Positions 34,541 through 43,438 of a stretch of 46,053 nucleotides of DNA are shown in pieces (position 1 is the first letter of the stretch; each line of letters starts with the position of its first letter). The DNA comes from Gordonia sp. UBA5067. GTDB lineage: Bacteria > Actinomycetota > Actinomycetes > Mycobacteriales > Mycobacteriaceae. The stretch covers positions 220 to 46,272 of the forward strand of contig NZ_DIAX01000078.1 of NCBI RefSeq assembly GCF_002414845.1. The letters run 5' to 3'. Below the pieces are notes generated by a model, which searched no databases, had not been told where the DNA came from, and saw only the letters and a list, made by a program, of their open reading frames with translations. Both the position numbers and the translations under genes were made by a program.

Positions 34541-35548
34541 TCACGCCACCACCAGGGCACCGATCAGCCCAAGTCCGGCGATCCACATGGTGCCCGCGGC
34601 ACCCAGCAGAAAGGGCCGCGGGCCGACGGCGCGCAGTGCTGCGATCCGCACCCCGGTGCCGAGGGAGAACATGGCGGCGCTCAGCAGTGCGACCTGCACC
34701 TGGCCCGCGACGACCAGCACCTGGCCGGGCACGACATCGGCCGAGCGCAGCAAGACACAGACCAGGAAGGCGAACACGAACGCCGGCACCAGCGGCGGCC
34801 GCGGCCCCGATCGGGCCTGGCGCCGGCGGCGCAGACTGATCACCGTCATCACCGGCGCCAGCATCAGCACTCGGCCCAGCTTCACGACCACCGCCACCGC
34901 GAGCGCCCCCGAACCGATGACCCCGCCGGCCGCTACGACCTGCGCAACCTCGTGGATCGACGCACCCGCCCATACCCCGCCGCGCACCGGACCCAGCTCA
35001 AGCAGCCCCACCCCGAGCGGGATCAGCCCCAACAGCGCCGTACCGAAGACGACGACGGTGCCGATCGCCGTGGCGACGTCCTCGTCGTCGGCGTTGATCA
35101 CGTCATCGACGGCGGCCACCGCGGCCGCGCCGCAGATCGAGGTCCCGCAGGCGATCAGCAACCGCTGAGCCGGACTGAGCCCGAGGAGCTTTCCGGCCCA
35201 CAATGATCCAGCGAGGCTCAATGCCACGACACCGACGATGACCACGATCCCGCGAGCGCCGAGCCCCACGATGTCGCCGAAGACTAGCTGAAGCCCGAGC
35301 AGGGCGACCCCGACCCGCAGCAGCGGCCGTGCCGCCACCGCCAGACCGGGTGCGTAGCGCGGCCCGAGCGGGGCCACGTTGGCCACCGCCGCCCCGGCCA
35401 CGATCGTCACCAGCAGCGGACTCACCACGGGTACCGCGCCGTGCACCGCCATCGCTGCCGCGCTGGCCGCACCGCAGAGCAGCAGGCCGGGCACGGCCGC
35501 CGCGGTCCGCCGCTGGGCCGGTGCGCTGCGGCTGAGTTGTTGAGTCAT
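34541..35548 (-). CDS. YeiH-family (UPF0324) membrane protein, putative anion exporter
   Basis: A 335-residue membrane protein with about 10 hydrophobic segments. Family marks are RPLLRVGVALLGLQLVFGDI, LLIACGTSICGAAAVAAVDD and GVWAGASIHEVAQVVAAGG. The UPF0324/YeiH family is annotated as putative sulfate exporters. The ATG at 35548 faces a LysR-type gene 107 bases away, the same divergent arrangement as E. coli yeiH-yeiE, so control by that regulator is expected. Confidence 0.88.
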   Translation of the reverse strand: MTQQLSRSAPAQRRTAAAVPGLLLCGAASAAAMAVHGAVPVVSPLLVTIVAGAAVANVAPLGPRYAPGLAVAARPLLRVGVALLGLQLVFGDIVGLGARGIVVIVGVVALSLAGSLWAGKLLGLSPAQRLLIACGTSICGAAAVAAVDDVINADDEDVATAIGTVVVFGTALLGLIPLGVGLLELGPVRGGVWAGASIHEVAQVVAAGGVIGSGALAVAVVVKLGRVLMLAPVMTVISLRRRRQARSGPRPPLVPAFVFAFLVCVLLRSADVVPGQVLVVAGQVQVALLSAAMFSLGTGVRIAALRAVGPRPFLLGAAGTMWIAGLGLIGALVVA

Positions 35549-35583
35549 GCCACCAGCGTGCTGCGGACGCGCGACTGGCAGTA

Positions 35584-35605
35584 GTCCCCGGCCGGGCATG
35601 GGGAC
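35584..35605. promoter_or_regulatory. inverted repeat in the YeiH/LysR divergent promoter
   Basis: GTCCCC (35584-35589) and GGGGAC (35600-35605) form a 6-bp dyad with a 10-nt gap, midway between the two divergent starts. LysR regulators usually bind such short dyads near their own promoters. Given the GC content it could arise by chance. Confidence 0.35.
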
Positions 35606-35654
35606 ATGCAGTTTCGATATACCCCGCCGCACGTCGACGGGTAACCTCACCCCG

Positions 35655-36593
35655 GTGCACCCCCGCTCACTGCACCTCATCGCACTGGAATTGCTCGTCG
35701 GCGTCGACGACCACGGCAGCCTCAGCGCTGCCGCACGCGACCTCCACATGGCACAGCCGAATGCGAGCCGGGCGATCGCGCGCCTCGAGCGACAGCTCGA
35801 CGTAGTTCTGCTCGAGCGCACGACGAGCGGGTCGACCCTCACTGCGCACGGCACGATCCTGGTCCACTGGGCGCGGGAGACACTGACCGCGGCAACCCAG
35901 TTCCTCACCGTCGCCGATGCTCTGCGCGGGGAGCGGGACGCCGAGCTGACGGTGGCCGCCTCACTGACCGTCGCCGAGCACCTGATGCCGCGGTGGCTCG
36001 GCGAGTTCCGTGCCGGACACCCCGACACCACCGTGCACCTACAGGTGCAGAACTCCGCCGACGTGCTCGACGCACTCAGCACGGGCGCGTGCGCGGTGGG
36101 CTTCGTGGAATCCCCGACGATCCCCACCGGCATGCACAGTGCCGTCGTCGCACACGACCGGCTGGTGGTCATCGTCCCTGCCGGCCATCCCTGGGCCCGC
36201 CGGAATCGCCCGCTGGGCCTCGCCGAACTCGCCGGCACCCCCCTGCTGATGCGCGAATCCGGCTCGGGCACCCGCGAGACCCTCGACACCGCGCTGGACG
36301 GATATGCGCGGGCAGCACCACTGCTGGAACTGGGCAGCAGCGCCGCCATCACGACCGCCGTCGCCGCCGGCGTCGGACCGGCGGTGCTCAGTACACTCGC
36401 CGTGGACGGCGCCGTGCGCGCCGGCACCGCGCGACTGGTCCAGGTCGACGGCCTGCAGGTCGCCCGCGATCTTCGAGCGGTCTGGCGGCCACCGCGCGAT
36501 CTCGCGGGGCCTGCCGCCGACCTTGTGCGGATCGCGCGCAGTCATCACGACGACACGCCCTCGCATCGCACCGACCCGCCCGGACACCACTGA
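35655..36593 (+). CDS. LysR-family regulator divergent from the YeiH gene
   Basis: A 312-residue LysR-type regulator: winged helix SLHLIALELLVGVDDHGSLS then AAARDLHMAQPNASRAIARL, and ERQLDVVLLERTTSGSTLTA. The effector domain shows VAEHLMPRWLGEFRAGHPDT, VGFVESPTIPTGMHSAVVAH and LMRESGSGTRETLD. It resembles CysB/CbbR-like YeiE regulators. I chose GTG 35655, where homology begins; the frame is open from 35547 but that stretch overlaps the divergent promoter. Confidence 0.87.
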   Translation: MHPRSLHLIALELLVGVDDHGSLSAAARDLHMAQPNASRAIARLERQLDVVLLERTTSGSTLTAHGTILVHWARETLTAATQFLTVADALRGERDAELTVAASLTVAEHLMPRWLGEFRAGHPDTTVHLQVQNSADVLDALSTGACAVGFVESPTIPTGMHSAVVAHDRLVVIVPAGHPWARRNRPLGLAELAGTPLLMRESGSGTRETLDTALDGYARAAPLLELGSSAAITTAVAAGVGPAVLSTLAVDGAVRAGTARLVQVDGLQVARDLRAVWRPPRDLAGPAADLVRIARSHHDDTPSHRTDPPGHH

Positions 36594-36719
36594 CACCCAT
36601 CCCGCGCCGGCGTCCTGTTCGCCTGGGTCCGGTTCGGTGCACCCCGGCACCACTTCGCCGGCAATCAGCCCAGCCTCACCTTCCATGCGGTTGCATCGGT
36701 GATCTGCGAAGATCGCGCC

Positions 36720-38696
36720 ATGAAAAGGGTAAAAGCGGCGATTACGAACTACCCGCTCGTATTCCTCACCGTGGTGGTCGGCGTCACCGGTCTAGTGCTG
36801 CTGGCCACGCCGGCACACGACTACGCCGCCAGACTGGTCGGCGGCTACGCCCTGGCGATTGCCGCCGTCGAAGCAGTCGGCATGGTCCGCCAACTGATCC
36901 GCGGGCACGCCGGCCTCGATTTGCTCGCCGTTACCGCAATCGTCTCCGCCGTCCTGGTCGGCGAATCCTGGGCGGCGCTCGTCGTCGTGTTGATGCTCAC
37001 CGGCGGAACCGCGTTGGAGGACTACGCGCAGAATCGGTCGAAGCGAGAGTTGACCGCGCTGCTGCACAAGGCACCGCAACAGGGCACGAGACTGCTCACC
37101 GACGACCCCGGGGCAGGCCTCGATGCCGCCGCGAGCGAAGTCGTGCCCGCCGACAAGATCGCCCACGGCGACCTGCTCCTCGTCCGGCCCGGCGAGGTGG
37201 TGCCCGTCGACGCCGTGTTGCTCGCGGAGCACGCGGTATTCGATGAGTCCTCCCTCACCGGGGAAAGCCTGCCGGTCGAGCGCCGGGCTGGGGAGAAGGT
37301 CTCCAGCGGGGCGGTGAACGGCGCCGCCGCCGTGGTGGTCCGCGCGGTCGCCGCGGCGCGCGACAGCGAGTACCAGCAGATCGTGCGGTTGGTCGAACAG
37401 GCTGCGAACAGCAAGGCCCCGGTGGTGCGGCTCGCCGATCGTTACGCCCTGCCATTCACCGTGGTGTCACTGTTCATCGCCGGCATCGCCTGGGCCGTGA
37501 GCGGGGAGGCGGTTCGTTTTGCCGAGGTCCTCGTCGTCGCCACCCCTTGTCCGCTCCTTATTGCCGCCCCGGTCGCCTTCCTCGGCGGCATGAGCCGCGC
37601 CGCGCACAGCGGCCTAATCGTCAAGGGCGGGGGCACCCTCGAACAGCTCGCCCGAGTCCGGTCCGCCGCCTTCGACAAGACCGGGACCCTGACCACCGGA
37701 CACCCCGAACTGGTGCGGATCCTCCCGGCCCCGGGCTTCACCGCCGACCGCGTTCTCCAGCTCGCCGCATCGGCCGAGGTGTACTCCTCCCACGTCCTCG
37801 CCAGTTCGGTGGTGACCGTCGCCAAGGCGACCGACGCGCTTCCGCTCCTGGACATCGCGCATGCCGAAGAACTCGCCACCAACGGGGTCATGGCCGAGTT
37901 CCACGAGCCCGGCGATCCCCCGGCCACCCGGGTGATCCGCGTCGGGAAGCCAACCTGGATCGCCCAATCGGCACCGGATATGACGATCGCCGACCTGAAT
38001 CCCGGCGAGCTCGCCATCTACACCGCCCTCGACGACGAATACGCCGGTGTCATCATCATGCGCGACCGGATCCGGCCCGATGCCGCGCAGGCGATCGCCG
38101 ACCTGCGACGACTCGGCGTCGAGCGAACCGTAATCGTGACCGGCGATGTCGCCGCCACCGCCGGGCCGATTGCCGAGGCCGCCGGGATCGATGAGGTCCA
38201 TGCGTCCTGCCACCCGGCGGACAAGGTTCAGCTCGTCGGCGACATTTCACCGCGGCCGGTCCTGATGGCCGGCGACGGCCTGAACGACGCCCCCGTTCTC
38301 GCCGCAGCCGACATCGGCTTCGCGATGGGTGCCCGCGGTTCGACGGCGGCCAGCGAATCGGCCGACGTGGTCAACCGCTACGACAACCTTTCCGGCCTCC
38401 CCCGCGCCGTCCGCATCGGACAGGACACCGTCCGCATCGCTCTGCAGAGCATTTGGGTGGGCATCGCGATCAGCGTCGGGCTCATGCTGGTCGCCGCGTT
38501 CGGCTACCTGCCCGCGCTGATCGGCGCGTGGCTACAGGAGGGCGTGGACCTCATCGCCATCCTCGGCGCCCTGCGGGCAATGGGCCCGCGTTCCGAGCGC
38601 CGCAAGCCGGCCGATCCGGTCAGCCGATCGGCCGGTTACTCGGCACCTGCAACCAGCTCGGGGAGCTCGGATCGATCAACACGTGCTCGGGCTTGA
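36720..38696 (+). CDS. P1B-type metal-transporting ATPase with TPC motif
   Basis: A 658-residue P-type ATPase without an N-terminal metal-binding domain. It has the actuator loop FDESSLTGESLPVERRAG, the transmembrane metal motif ATPCPLLIAAP (TPCP around residue 275, not CPC), the phosphorylated Asp in AAFDKTGTLTTGHPE (around residue 318), the SHVLASS replacement of the usual HP loop, and MAGDGLNDAPVLAAADIGFA. TPC-type members are linked to metals other than Cu+ in some studies; the substrate here is open. ATG 36720 is used, as the upstream frame has no support. The last 26 codons overlap the opposite-strand hydrolase gene. The 126 bases before the start hold nothing I recognise. Confidence 0.88.
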   Translation: MKRVKAAITNYPLVFLTVVVGVTGLVLLATPAHDYAARLVGGYALAIAAVEAVGMVRQLIRGHAGLDLLAVTAIVSAVLVGESWAALVVVLMLTGGTALEDYAQNRSKRELTALLHKAPQQGTRLLTDDPGAGLDAAASEVVPADKIAHGDLLLVRPGEVVPVDAVLLAEHAVFDESSLTGESLPVERRAGEKVSSGAVNGAAAVVVRAVAAARDSEYQQIVRLVEQAANSKAPVVRLADRYALPFTVVSLFIAGIAWAVSGEAVRFAEVLVVATPCPLLIAAPVAFLGGMSRAAHSGLIVKGGGTLEQLARVRSAAFDKTGTLTTGHPELVRILPAPGFTADRVLQLAASAEVYSSHVLASSVVTVAKATDALPLLDIAHAEELATNGVMAEFHEPGDPPATRVIRVGKPTWIAQSAPDMTIADLNPGELAIYTALDDEYAGVIIMRDRIRPDAAQAIADLRRLGVERTVIVTGDVAATAGPIAEAAGIDEVHASCHPADKVQLVGDISPRPVLMAGDGLNDAPVLAAADIGFAMGARGSTAASESADVVNRYDNLSGLPRAVRIGQDTVRIALQSIWVGIAISVGLMLVAAFGYLPALIGAWLQEGVDLIAILGALRAMGPRSERRKPADPVSRSAGYSAPATSSGSSDRSTRARA

Positions 38697-40653
38697 GCCG
38701 CGAGTCGTTCGAGATCGGGCCGAATGACACCGCCCGGGGCGCGTTGAACGCGTAGACGCTGACACGCAGACGGTGACCCCTCTTGAGTAGCGCGTCGGTG
38801 CCGAGCAGCCCAATGTCCAGGAACTGCTTGGCCCCCGGCTTCACCGTGTCGCGCTTGAACGCGTCGAGTGAGTAGATCGGGTCCACCACATCTCCGTTGG
38901 GCGCATAGTGCGAGCGCGCCTGGTCGATCTGGTTGCGGATCGAGACCGTCAGGGAGCCCGTGGTCAGGGCCTGCGACGACCCATCCGGCGCAACATCGCT
39001 GACCACGGCGGCGAAGAACCCGTCCTTGGCGTCGACCTGGGTCTTCACGTGCAGGTTAATCGCTCCGTTGATGGAGGTCGGCTCCGACACCGGCGCCGAG
39101 GTGAAGGTCAACGCGCCACGTTCGGCGGTCCGATTGTCCTTGCTGCAGAAGTCGAGCCAGCTGAGGGCACCAAGCTGATCGCGGTTGGTATCGCTCGAGC
39201 ACAGCGTCGTGATGCCGGGGGCGACCGTCCACTTCGCGGCGCGCGTGGGCGCGCCAGCAGCCAGCGAACCATCGGCGATCGACGTCGGGGAGGTGCCGGT
39301 GCGCTGCGCCGTCAAGTACAGGCGACGGTGCACCTGATCGGGTCGCGGGAAGGACGTGGACTGCACCCAGCCCCCGCCTTGCTGATGACTGGTGGCCGGG
39401 GCGTACTGGTCGACGTGGTTGTCAATGCCCTTGATCCACTTGTCGAACCACGCGCGCTGCAAGATGTTCCAGGACGGCGGCTGGCCGGGCTCGCCCCGGG
39501 TATCCCAACCGTTGGTCACGTGCCGCCCGGTGCTCATCAGCATCTTCTTCTGACTCAGCGGCAGTCCGCTGAGCTGGTCGAGCGTGCGCCATTCCATGTT
39601 CGTAAACAGGTCCTGCCACCCGCCGACGACAAACGTCGGCACCTGCACGGCAGCGGCATCGGTGGTAAGTGCGTTGCGATAGGCCGAGTTCATCTGCACG
39701 ATCTGTTTGGTTCGCCCACTCAGCGAATCAGTTGATTTCGCGAACAGTCCCTGCAGGTACTCGGGAACGAAGACGGCCGGGTTGTTGATCCGGTCGCGCA
39801 GCCAGATCGGATCGAACTCGCCCCGGAACAGACTGGGCACGTCCGGGATGGTCTTCGTGTAGTTCACCACCAGCAACCACGTTGCCAGGAAGCCGGCGCC
39901 ATAGCCGGATCCCGGCGCAACGACGTCGGCGACGATGTCGGTCATCGGCGCGGCGGGGAAGAGCGCCTTCAGACCGCGCGGGTGTTTCGACGCCGCCTGC
40001 AGCTGGTTCACCGCCGAATACGAATAGCCGGACATCCCCAGCTCGCCATTGGAGTAGGAGCGGGTCCGTGCCCACTCGAGCACCTCGAGGGTGTCCTGGC
40101 GCTCGCGAGGCCCGAAAACGTCCCAGACGCCCTGGGACGTTCCGGTGCCGCGAACGTCGACGACCATCTGGGTGTACCCGCTGCGCACCAGGTTCGGATC
40201 AAAGGCGAAGGAGCTGACGAACCCGCCGTTGGCCACCTTGAGCAGTTGCTCCATGCCCGAGATAGGAGTCCCGGACAGGTTGATGCTGGCAAAAAAGTCG
40301 AGCACCGGCTTGGAGAGGCCGGGAACGTTCATGGCCACTGCCGCCAATCGGCTGACCAGTTTGTTATACGGCGTCAAGTTGACGATTACGGGATTCTTGT
40401 CAGCGGTGGCACGGCCGGCGGCGTCGGCCGGCCGGAAGATATCCGCGCGTAGGATGGTCCCGTCCGACATCCGGATCGGGACGCTCGACGCAGCGCTGAT
40501 CCCTGCGTAGCGCGTCGGCCCGAAGTAGGTCTTGGTGAATTGCGGCGGGTTGATGCCCAGCGCCGTGGCCTGCGCCGGCGGCGCCTGGGCAACGCCAATC
40601 GCAATAGCCGACGCGACGACGACCGTCGCCAGTCGGCTGACAAGCTTATACAT
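38620..40653 (-). CDS. exported CocE/NonD-family (X-Pro dipeptidyl-peptidase S15) hydrolase
   Basis: A 677-residue alpha/beta hydrolase with a signal peptide (MYKLVSRLATVVVASAIAIG, then VAQAPPAQA). The S15 pattern includes DGTILRADIFRP, TQMVVDVRGTGTSQGVWD, the nucleophile elbow GMSGYSYSAVNQLQAA with Ser in GYSY, PTFVVGGWQDLFTN with a catalytic Asp candidate, a His near STGRHVTNGWD, and a C-terminal jelly-roll domain with LRVSVYAFNAPR. Substrates may be peptides, esters or acyl groups. ATG 40653 precedes the signal peptide; ATG 40707 would place 18 residues before it. Its 3' end overlaps the ATPase gene by 77 bases tail-to-tail. Confidence 0.87.
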   Translation of the reverse strand: MYKLVSRLATVVVASAIAIGVAQAPPAQATALGINPPQFTKTYFGPTRYAGISAASSVPIRMSDGTILRADIFRPADAAGRATADKNPVIVNLTPYNKLVSRLAAVAMNVPGLSKPVLDFFASINLSGTPISGMEQLLKVANGGFVSSFAFDPNLVRSGYTQMVVDVRGTGTSQGVWDVFGPRERQDTLEVLEWARTRSYSNGELGMSGYSYSAVNQLQAASKHPRGLKALFPAAPMTDIVADVVAPGSGYGAGFLATWLLVVNYTKTIPDVPSLFRGEFDPIWLRDRINNPAVFVPEYLQGLFAKSTDSLSGRTKQIVQMNSAYRNALTTDAAAVQVPTFVVGGWQDLFTNMEWRTLDQLSGLPLSQKKMLMSTGRHVTNGWDTRGEPGQPPSWNILQRAWFDKWIKGIDNHVDQYAPATSHQQGGGWVQSTSFPRPDQVHRRLYLTAQRTGTSPTSIADGSLAAGAPTRAAKWTVAPGITTLCSSDTNRDQLGALSWLDFCSKDNRTAERGALTFTSAPVSEPTSINGAINLHVKTQVDAKDGFFAAVVSDVAPDGSSQALTTGSLTVSIRNQIDQARSHYAPNGDVVDPIYSLDAFKRDTVKPGAKQFLDIGLLGTDALLKRGHRLRVSVYAFNAPRAVSFGPISNDSRLKPEHVLIDPSSPSWLQVPSNRPIG

Positions 40654-40730
40654 CCGAGACCCCCATGAGCTGTTCGCAGTCAGCGCATGTGATTCCCCAC
40701 CACGCACCTAAGCCGTGTGACTTGAATCGC

Positions 40731-40760
40731 AGATTACTACTGGACGGTAGCTAGTGTCAA
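40731..40760 (-). promoter_or_regulatory. sigma70-like promoter for the CocE/NonD gene
   Basis: On the minus strand TTGACA (40760-40755) and TAATCT (40736-40731) are 18 nt apart, close to consensus and unusual in this GC-rich DNA. They lie about 78 bases before the ATG at 40653. The remaining part of the gap, 40761-41004, holds no gene or repeat that I can support. Confidence 0.55.
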
Positions 40761-41004
40761 GGTGAGAGCAACCTGAGAAACGGCGAAGCGGACATCCGCC
40801 CCCGGGCCGCCGCTCAGCCCACCCGGAGCGGGTCGGCTGCCGATCGGGAAATGCGCGAACCTCCCGCCGGATGCTGCGGAAGTGGAGGCGTCTCAGACCA
40901 TCGTTGTCGTCGCTGCGGCAGCGCGACCCGAACTCACGAGCGTGATATGTGCGCTGCTCGGGGACCGTCGGACCGAGCCGCGCGCCACCGCCTCGGGACC
41001 GTCG

Positions 41005-41496
41005 TTACCGGTCGGTCGCGGACGACGGTGCGGTCGGAGATTCTGCCGACGGCGCCTTCGGGGATTCTACCGACGGCGCCTTCGCGGATTCCGCGGAACG
41101 AGCGCGTTTCTTGCGGTACGGGCAGCGAAGTTCGAACGCCCCGGCATACTGCCCGGCGACGAAGATATCCCCGGTGTAGTAGCCCCGTCCCCGCGCGGTG
41201 ATGTAATCGGTCACCGGGAGCCCCTTGTAGTCGATCCGCCACCGACGGGGGCCGACACTGCGCACGGTTCCGCCAACGATCTCCCCGGCAACCGTACGAT
41301 TGATCAGGCGTCCTTTACCGTCGAACACCTTGCCGTACCAGATCGTCCCCGCCGCCCAGGGATACGTCGACGACGTTCCGGGGCAGAACCCGGTCGGCGC
41401 AGGTCGCGGTGACGCGTGAACCGGTCCCGCGAAGACGGCGGCTGCGATCAGCGCCAAGAACATGGCGAGAGTAGCGGTGACTGTGGACATACGCAT
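41005..41496 (-). CDS. small exported protein with C-terminal Ser/Pro/Ala repeats
   Basis: A 163-residue protein with a signal peptide (MRMSTVTATLAMFLALIAAA then VFAGPVHA). The mature part contains CPGTSSTYPWAAGTIWYGKV, VRSVGPRRWRIDYKGLPVTD and AGQYAGAFELRCPYRKK, with two Cys that could form a disulfide. The tail AESAKAPSVESPKAPSAESP comes from a 24-bp DNA repeat. I recognise no family. The start at 41496 places the signal peptide at the N-terminus; the open frame upstream reads through a 15-bp repeat and is unlikely to be coding. Confidence 0.72.
   Translation of the reverse strand: MRMSTVTATLAMFLALIAAAVFAGPVHASPRPAPTGFCPGTSSTYPWAAGTIWYGKVFDGKGRLINRTVAGEIVGGTVRSVGPRRWRIDYKGLPVTDYITARGRGYYTGDIFVAGQYAGAFELRCPYRKKRARSAESAKAPSVESPKAPSAESPTAPSSATDR
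41039..41086 (-). repeat. 24-bp tandem repeat in the exported protein gene
   Basis: Two 24-bp units beginning GATTCTRCCGACGGCGCC start at 41039 and 41063, and a third begins at 41087 before degenerating. They encode SVESPKAP-type repeats in the C-terminal tail. The frame is preserved. Confidence 0.8.
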
Positions 41497-41539
41497 GCCC
41501 CGATGATACCCGGTGCGCGATATGACCCGAATCGGCGTA

Positions 41540-41569
41540 GTTGAACCACGGCAGGTTGAACCACGGCAG
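41540..41569. repeat. 15-bp perfect direct duplication
   Basis: GTTGAACCACGGCAG is present twice without change, at 41540-41554 and 41555-41569, between the exported protein start and the tRNA gene. It lies in non-coding sequence. It has the same unit length as the repeats in the NRPS and NIS genes. Confidence 0.85.
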
Positions 41570-41622
41570 GTCTTCGCGTCCCCGAGCCCCGACACCTCGA
41601 AAAAGAGGTCGCGACTCAACTG

Positions 41623-41707
41623 CGGAAGCGGAGGGATTTGAACCCCCGGTGGTTTTACCCACGCTCGCTTTCAAGGCGAGTGCATTCGGCCGCTCTGCCA
41701 CGCTTCC
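41623..41707 (-). tRNA. tRNA-Ser (anticodon UGA)
   Basis: On the minus strand the sequence starts GGAAGCGTGGCAGAGCGGCC, has anticodon loop CTTGAAA (anticodon TGA) on a stem ACTCG/CGAGC-type, a long variable arm (GCGTGGGTAAAACCACC region), the T loop GGTTCAAATCC and the acceptor strand CGCTTCC pairing with GGAAGCG, followed by discriminator G. CCA is not encoded. The long variable arm and TGA anticodon give serine. Confidence 0.95.
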
Positions 41708-41833
41708 TTCGGGCTCCAAGGCTAGCCGACCAGCACCGATGATCAACACACCGGACTCCCGTGCGGTTTCGTCGGCGCAACGTCGATCTGGGTGGGATTG
41801 ACGAAACACCGGCGTACGACCAGCATCGAGGAC

Positions 41834-42811
41834 ATGCGTGCCATTGCTTGTCACCACGACGAATTGACCATCACCGATGTCCCCGTACCCGACATCGCAA
41901 ACAACGAGGTCCTCATCCGGGTCGCCGCAGCCGGCGTCAACCGCGCCGATCTACACCAGCGGCGCGGCAACTATCCGCCGCCACCGGGAGCGAGCGAGAT
42001 CCTCGGCGTAGAAGTATCGGGCACCGTGGTCGAGGTCGGCGAGCACATCACCGAGTTCCGGATCGGCGACCACGTATGCGCACTGCTGGCCGGCGGCGGC
42101 TACGCCGAGTTCGCGGCCGTCCCCGCCGCCCAGGTGATCCCGGTACCGAACGCCATCGAATCGCACGCCGCCGCAGCACTTCCCGAAGCCGCTTGCACCG
42201 TCGTCTCCAACCTCGTCCTGACCGCGCACCTACAGCCCGGCGAGACCCTCCTCATCCACGGCGGCAGTAGCGGAATCGGCACGCACGCCATCCAGCTCGC
42301 CAAACATCTCGGGGCCCGCGTCGCGGTCACCGCGCGCACCCCGGAGAAGTTGGCCGCCTGCCGCGAGCTCGGCGCAGACCTTGCGATCAACTACGCCGAC
42401 GAGGACTTCGCCGCCGTCCTCGCAGCCCACGGTGGCGCAGATGTCATTCTCGACATCGTCGGCGGCAACTACCTGGAAGCCAATATCACCGCATTGAACA
42501 CCGGTGGCCGGCTCGTCATCATCGGCATGCAGGGCGGGTCGAGGGGCACCCTGGACATCGGGCAGCTCCTCGCCAAGCGCGCCACCGTCGCGGGCACCAC
42601 GCTCCGCTCCCGGCCCACTTACGGCGACGGAAGCAAGGCTGAAATCGTTGCCGCCACCCTGGAACTGACCTTGCCGCTGCTCGCCAACGGCACGATCAGA
42701 CCGGTTGTCGATTCGGTGTTTCCGCTGGCCGCGGCGGCCGAAGCCCATGCTCGGCTCGAAAGCGGCGACGCCATCGGCAAGGTCCTACTCATCGTCGCCG
42801 ACGACGAGTAA
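41834..42811 (+). CDS. NAD(P)H-quinone oxidoreductase (zeta-crystallin/PIG3-like)
   Basis: A 325-residue medium-chain reductase without structural zinc Cys. Features: VAAAGVNRADLHQRRGNYPP, GVEVSGTVVEVGEHITEFRI, GDHVCALLAGGGYAEF, the nucleotide-binding LIHGGSSGIGTHAIQLAKHL and ADVILDIVGGNYLEANI. It matches the PIG3/QOR type that reduces quinones with NADPH. In M. tuberculosis I recall a similar oxidoreductase (Rv3777) at the same relative place. ATG 41834 is used; ATG 41792 is in frame. Its stop lies 5 bases from the stop of the convergent MarR gene. Confidence 0.88.
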   Translation: MRAIACHHDELTITDVPVPDIANNEVLIRVAAAGVNRADLHQRRGNYPPPPGASEILGVEVSGTVVEVGEHITEFRIGDHVCALLAGGGYAEFAAVPAAQVIPVPNAIESHAAAALPEAACTVVSNLVLTAHLQPGETLLIHGGSSGIGTHAIQLAKHLGARVAVTARTPEKLAACRELGADLAINYADEDFAAVLAAHGGADVILDIVGGNYLEANITALNTGGRLVIIGMQGGSRGTLDIGQLLAKRATVAGTTLRSRPTYGDGSKAEIVAATLELTLPLLANGTIRPVVDSVFPLAAAAEAHARLESGDAIGKVLLIVADDE

Positions 42812-42816
42812 CGCGG

Positions 42817-43356
42817 TCAGCCTTCCTCTGGTGCAGGGTCGGCGAGAACCTCGCCCGCCTCGTCCGCCAGACGCTGGAACAGCGTGCCGAAAGTGCAGAA
42901 GTCGTCCTCGCCGAGAACGGCCACGACGTGCTCGCGCACCTGCGCGTCCCGGCATTCGACGATCTGGGTCAGGTGCTCTCGGCCCGCCGCGGTGAGCCGA
43001 ACCCAACGGTGGCGCGCATCGTCACCCCGCACCTCGTCGACCCGCTCGACCCACCCCTGCTCGACGAGCCGCCCGATCTGGCGCGACACGGTGCTCATCT
43101 GAATGTGAGTCGCCGAAGCGATGTCGGAGATGCGGAGGCGCCGCTCGCGGCCGAGTACCTCGAGGACCCGGAGATCAGACGGTGCAGAGAAGCCCGCGTC
43201 GGACAGCCCCTGGTTGATCATGGCCAGCACCTTCCAGCCACCGTCCAGGACTGCCCGCCACGACCTGCGCTGCTCCGGGGTCAGCGCCCCGAAGGCGACT
43301 CCCGCACCCGGCGCGTCGTCGGATTGTTCATCGTAAAAGTCCTGCACCCGAGTCAT
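42817..43356 (-). CDS. MarR-family transcriptional regulator
   Basis: A 179-residue winged-helix regulator: SDLRVLEVLGRERRLRISDI followed by ASATHIQMSTVSRQIGRLVE (recognition helix), QGWVERVDEVRGDDARHRWV and RLTAAGREHLTQIV (wing). This is the MarR layout. ATG 43356 is well placed behind GGGAGGTGA; a GTG at 43368 would overlap that site. The target may be the convergent oxidoreductase or itself; no ligand is evident. Confidence 0.88.
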   Translation of the reverse strand: MTRVQDFYDEQSDDAPGAGVAFGALTPEQRRSWRAVLDGGWKVLAMINQGLSDAGFSAPSDLRVLEVLGRERRLRISDIASATHIQMSTVSRQIGRLVEQGWVERVDEVRGDDARHRWVRLTAAGREHLTQIVECRDAQVREHVVAVLGEDDFCTFGTLFQRLADEAGEVLADPAPEEG

Positions 43357-43383
43357 CTGCTCATTCACCTCCCTGAAACCAGG

Positions 43384-43389
43384 ATTATA
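43384..43389 (-). promoter_or_regulatory. -10 element (TATAAT) upstream of the MarR gene
   Basis: A perfect minus-strand TATAAT at 43389-43384 lies 28 bases before the ATG at 43356, giving a very short 5' leader that still includes the GGGAGG site. The -35 region is weak, as expected for a gene that may be autoregulated. Confidence 0.42.
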
Positions 43390-43438
43390 AATGACACTGC
43401 GCAGTCGATCGCCCGACTCCGCAGATCAGCAGCGCCCG

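Noticed and set aside
34541..36427. 628-codon version of the YeiH-like protein
   Set aside because: The extra N-terminal 293 residues are antisense to the LysR gene; the membrane protein starts at 35548.
41623..41707. tRNA-Ser as an integration site for a mobile element
   Set aside because: No integrase gene and no repeat of the tRNA 3' end were seen on either side.
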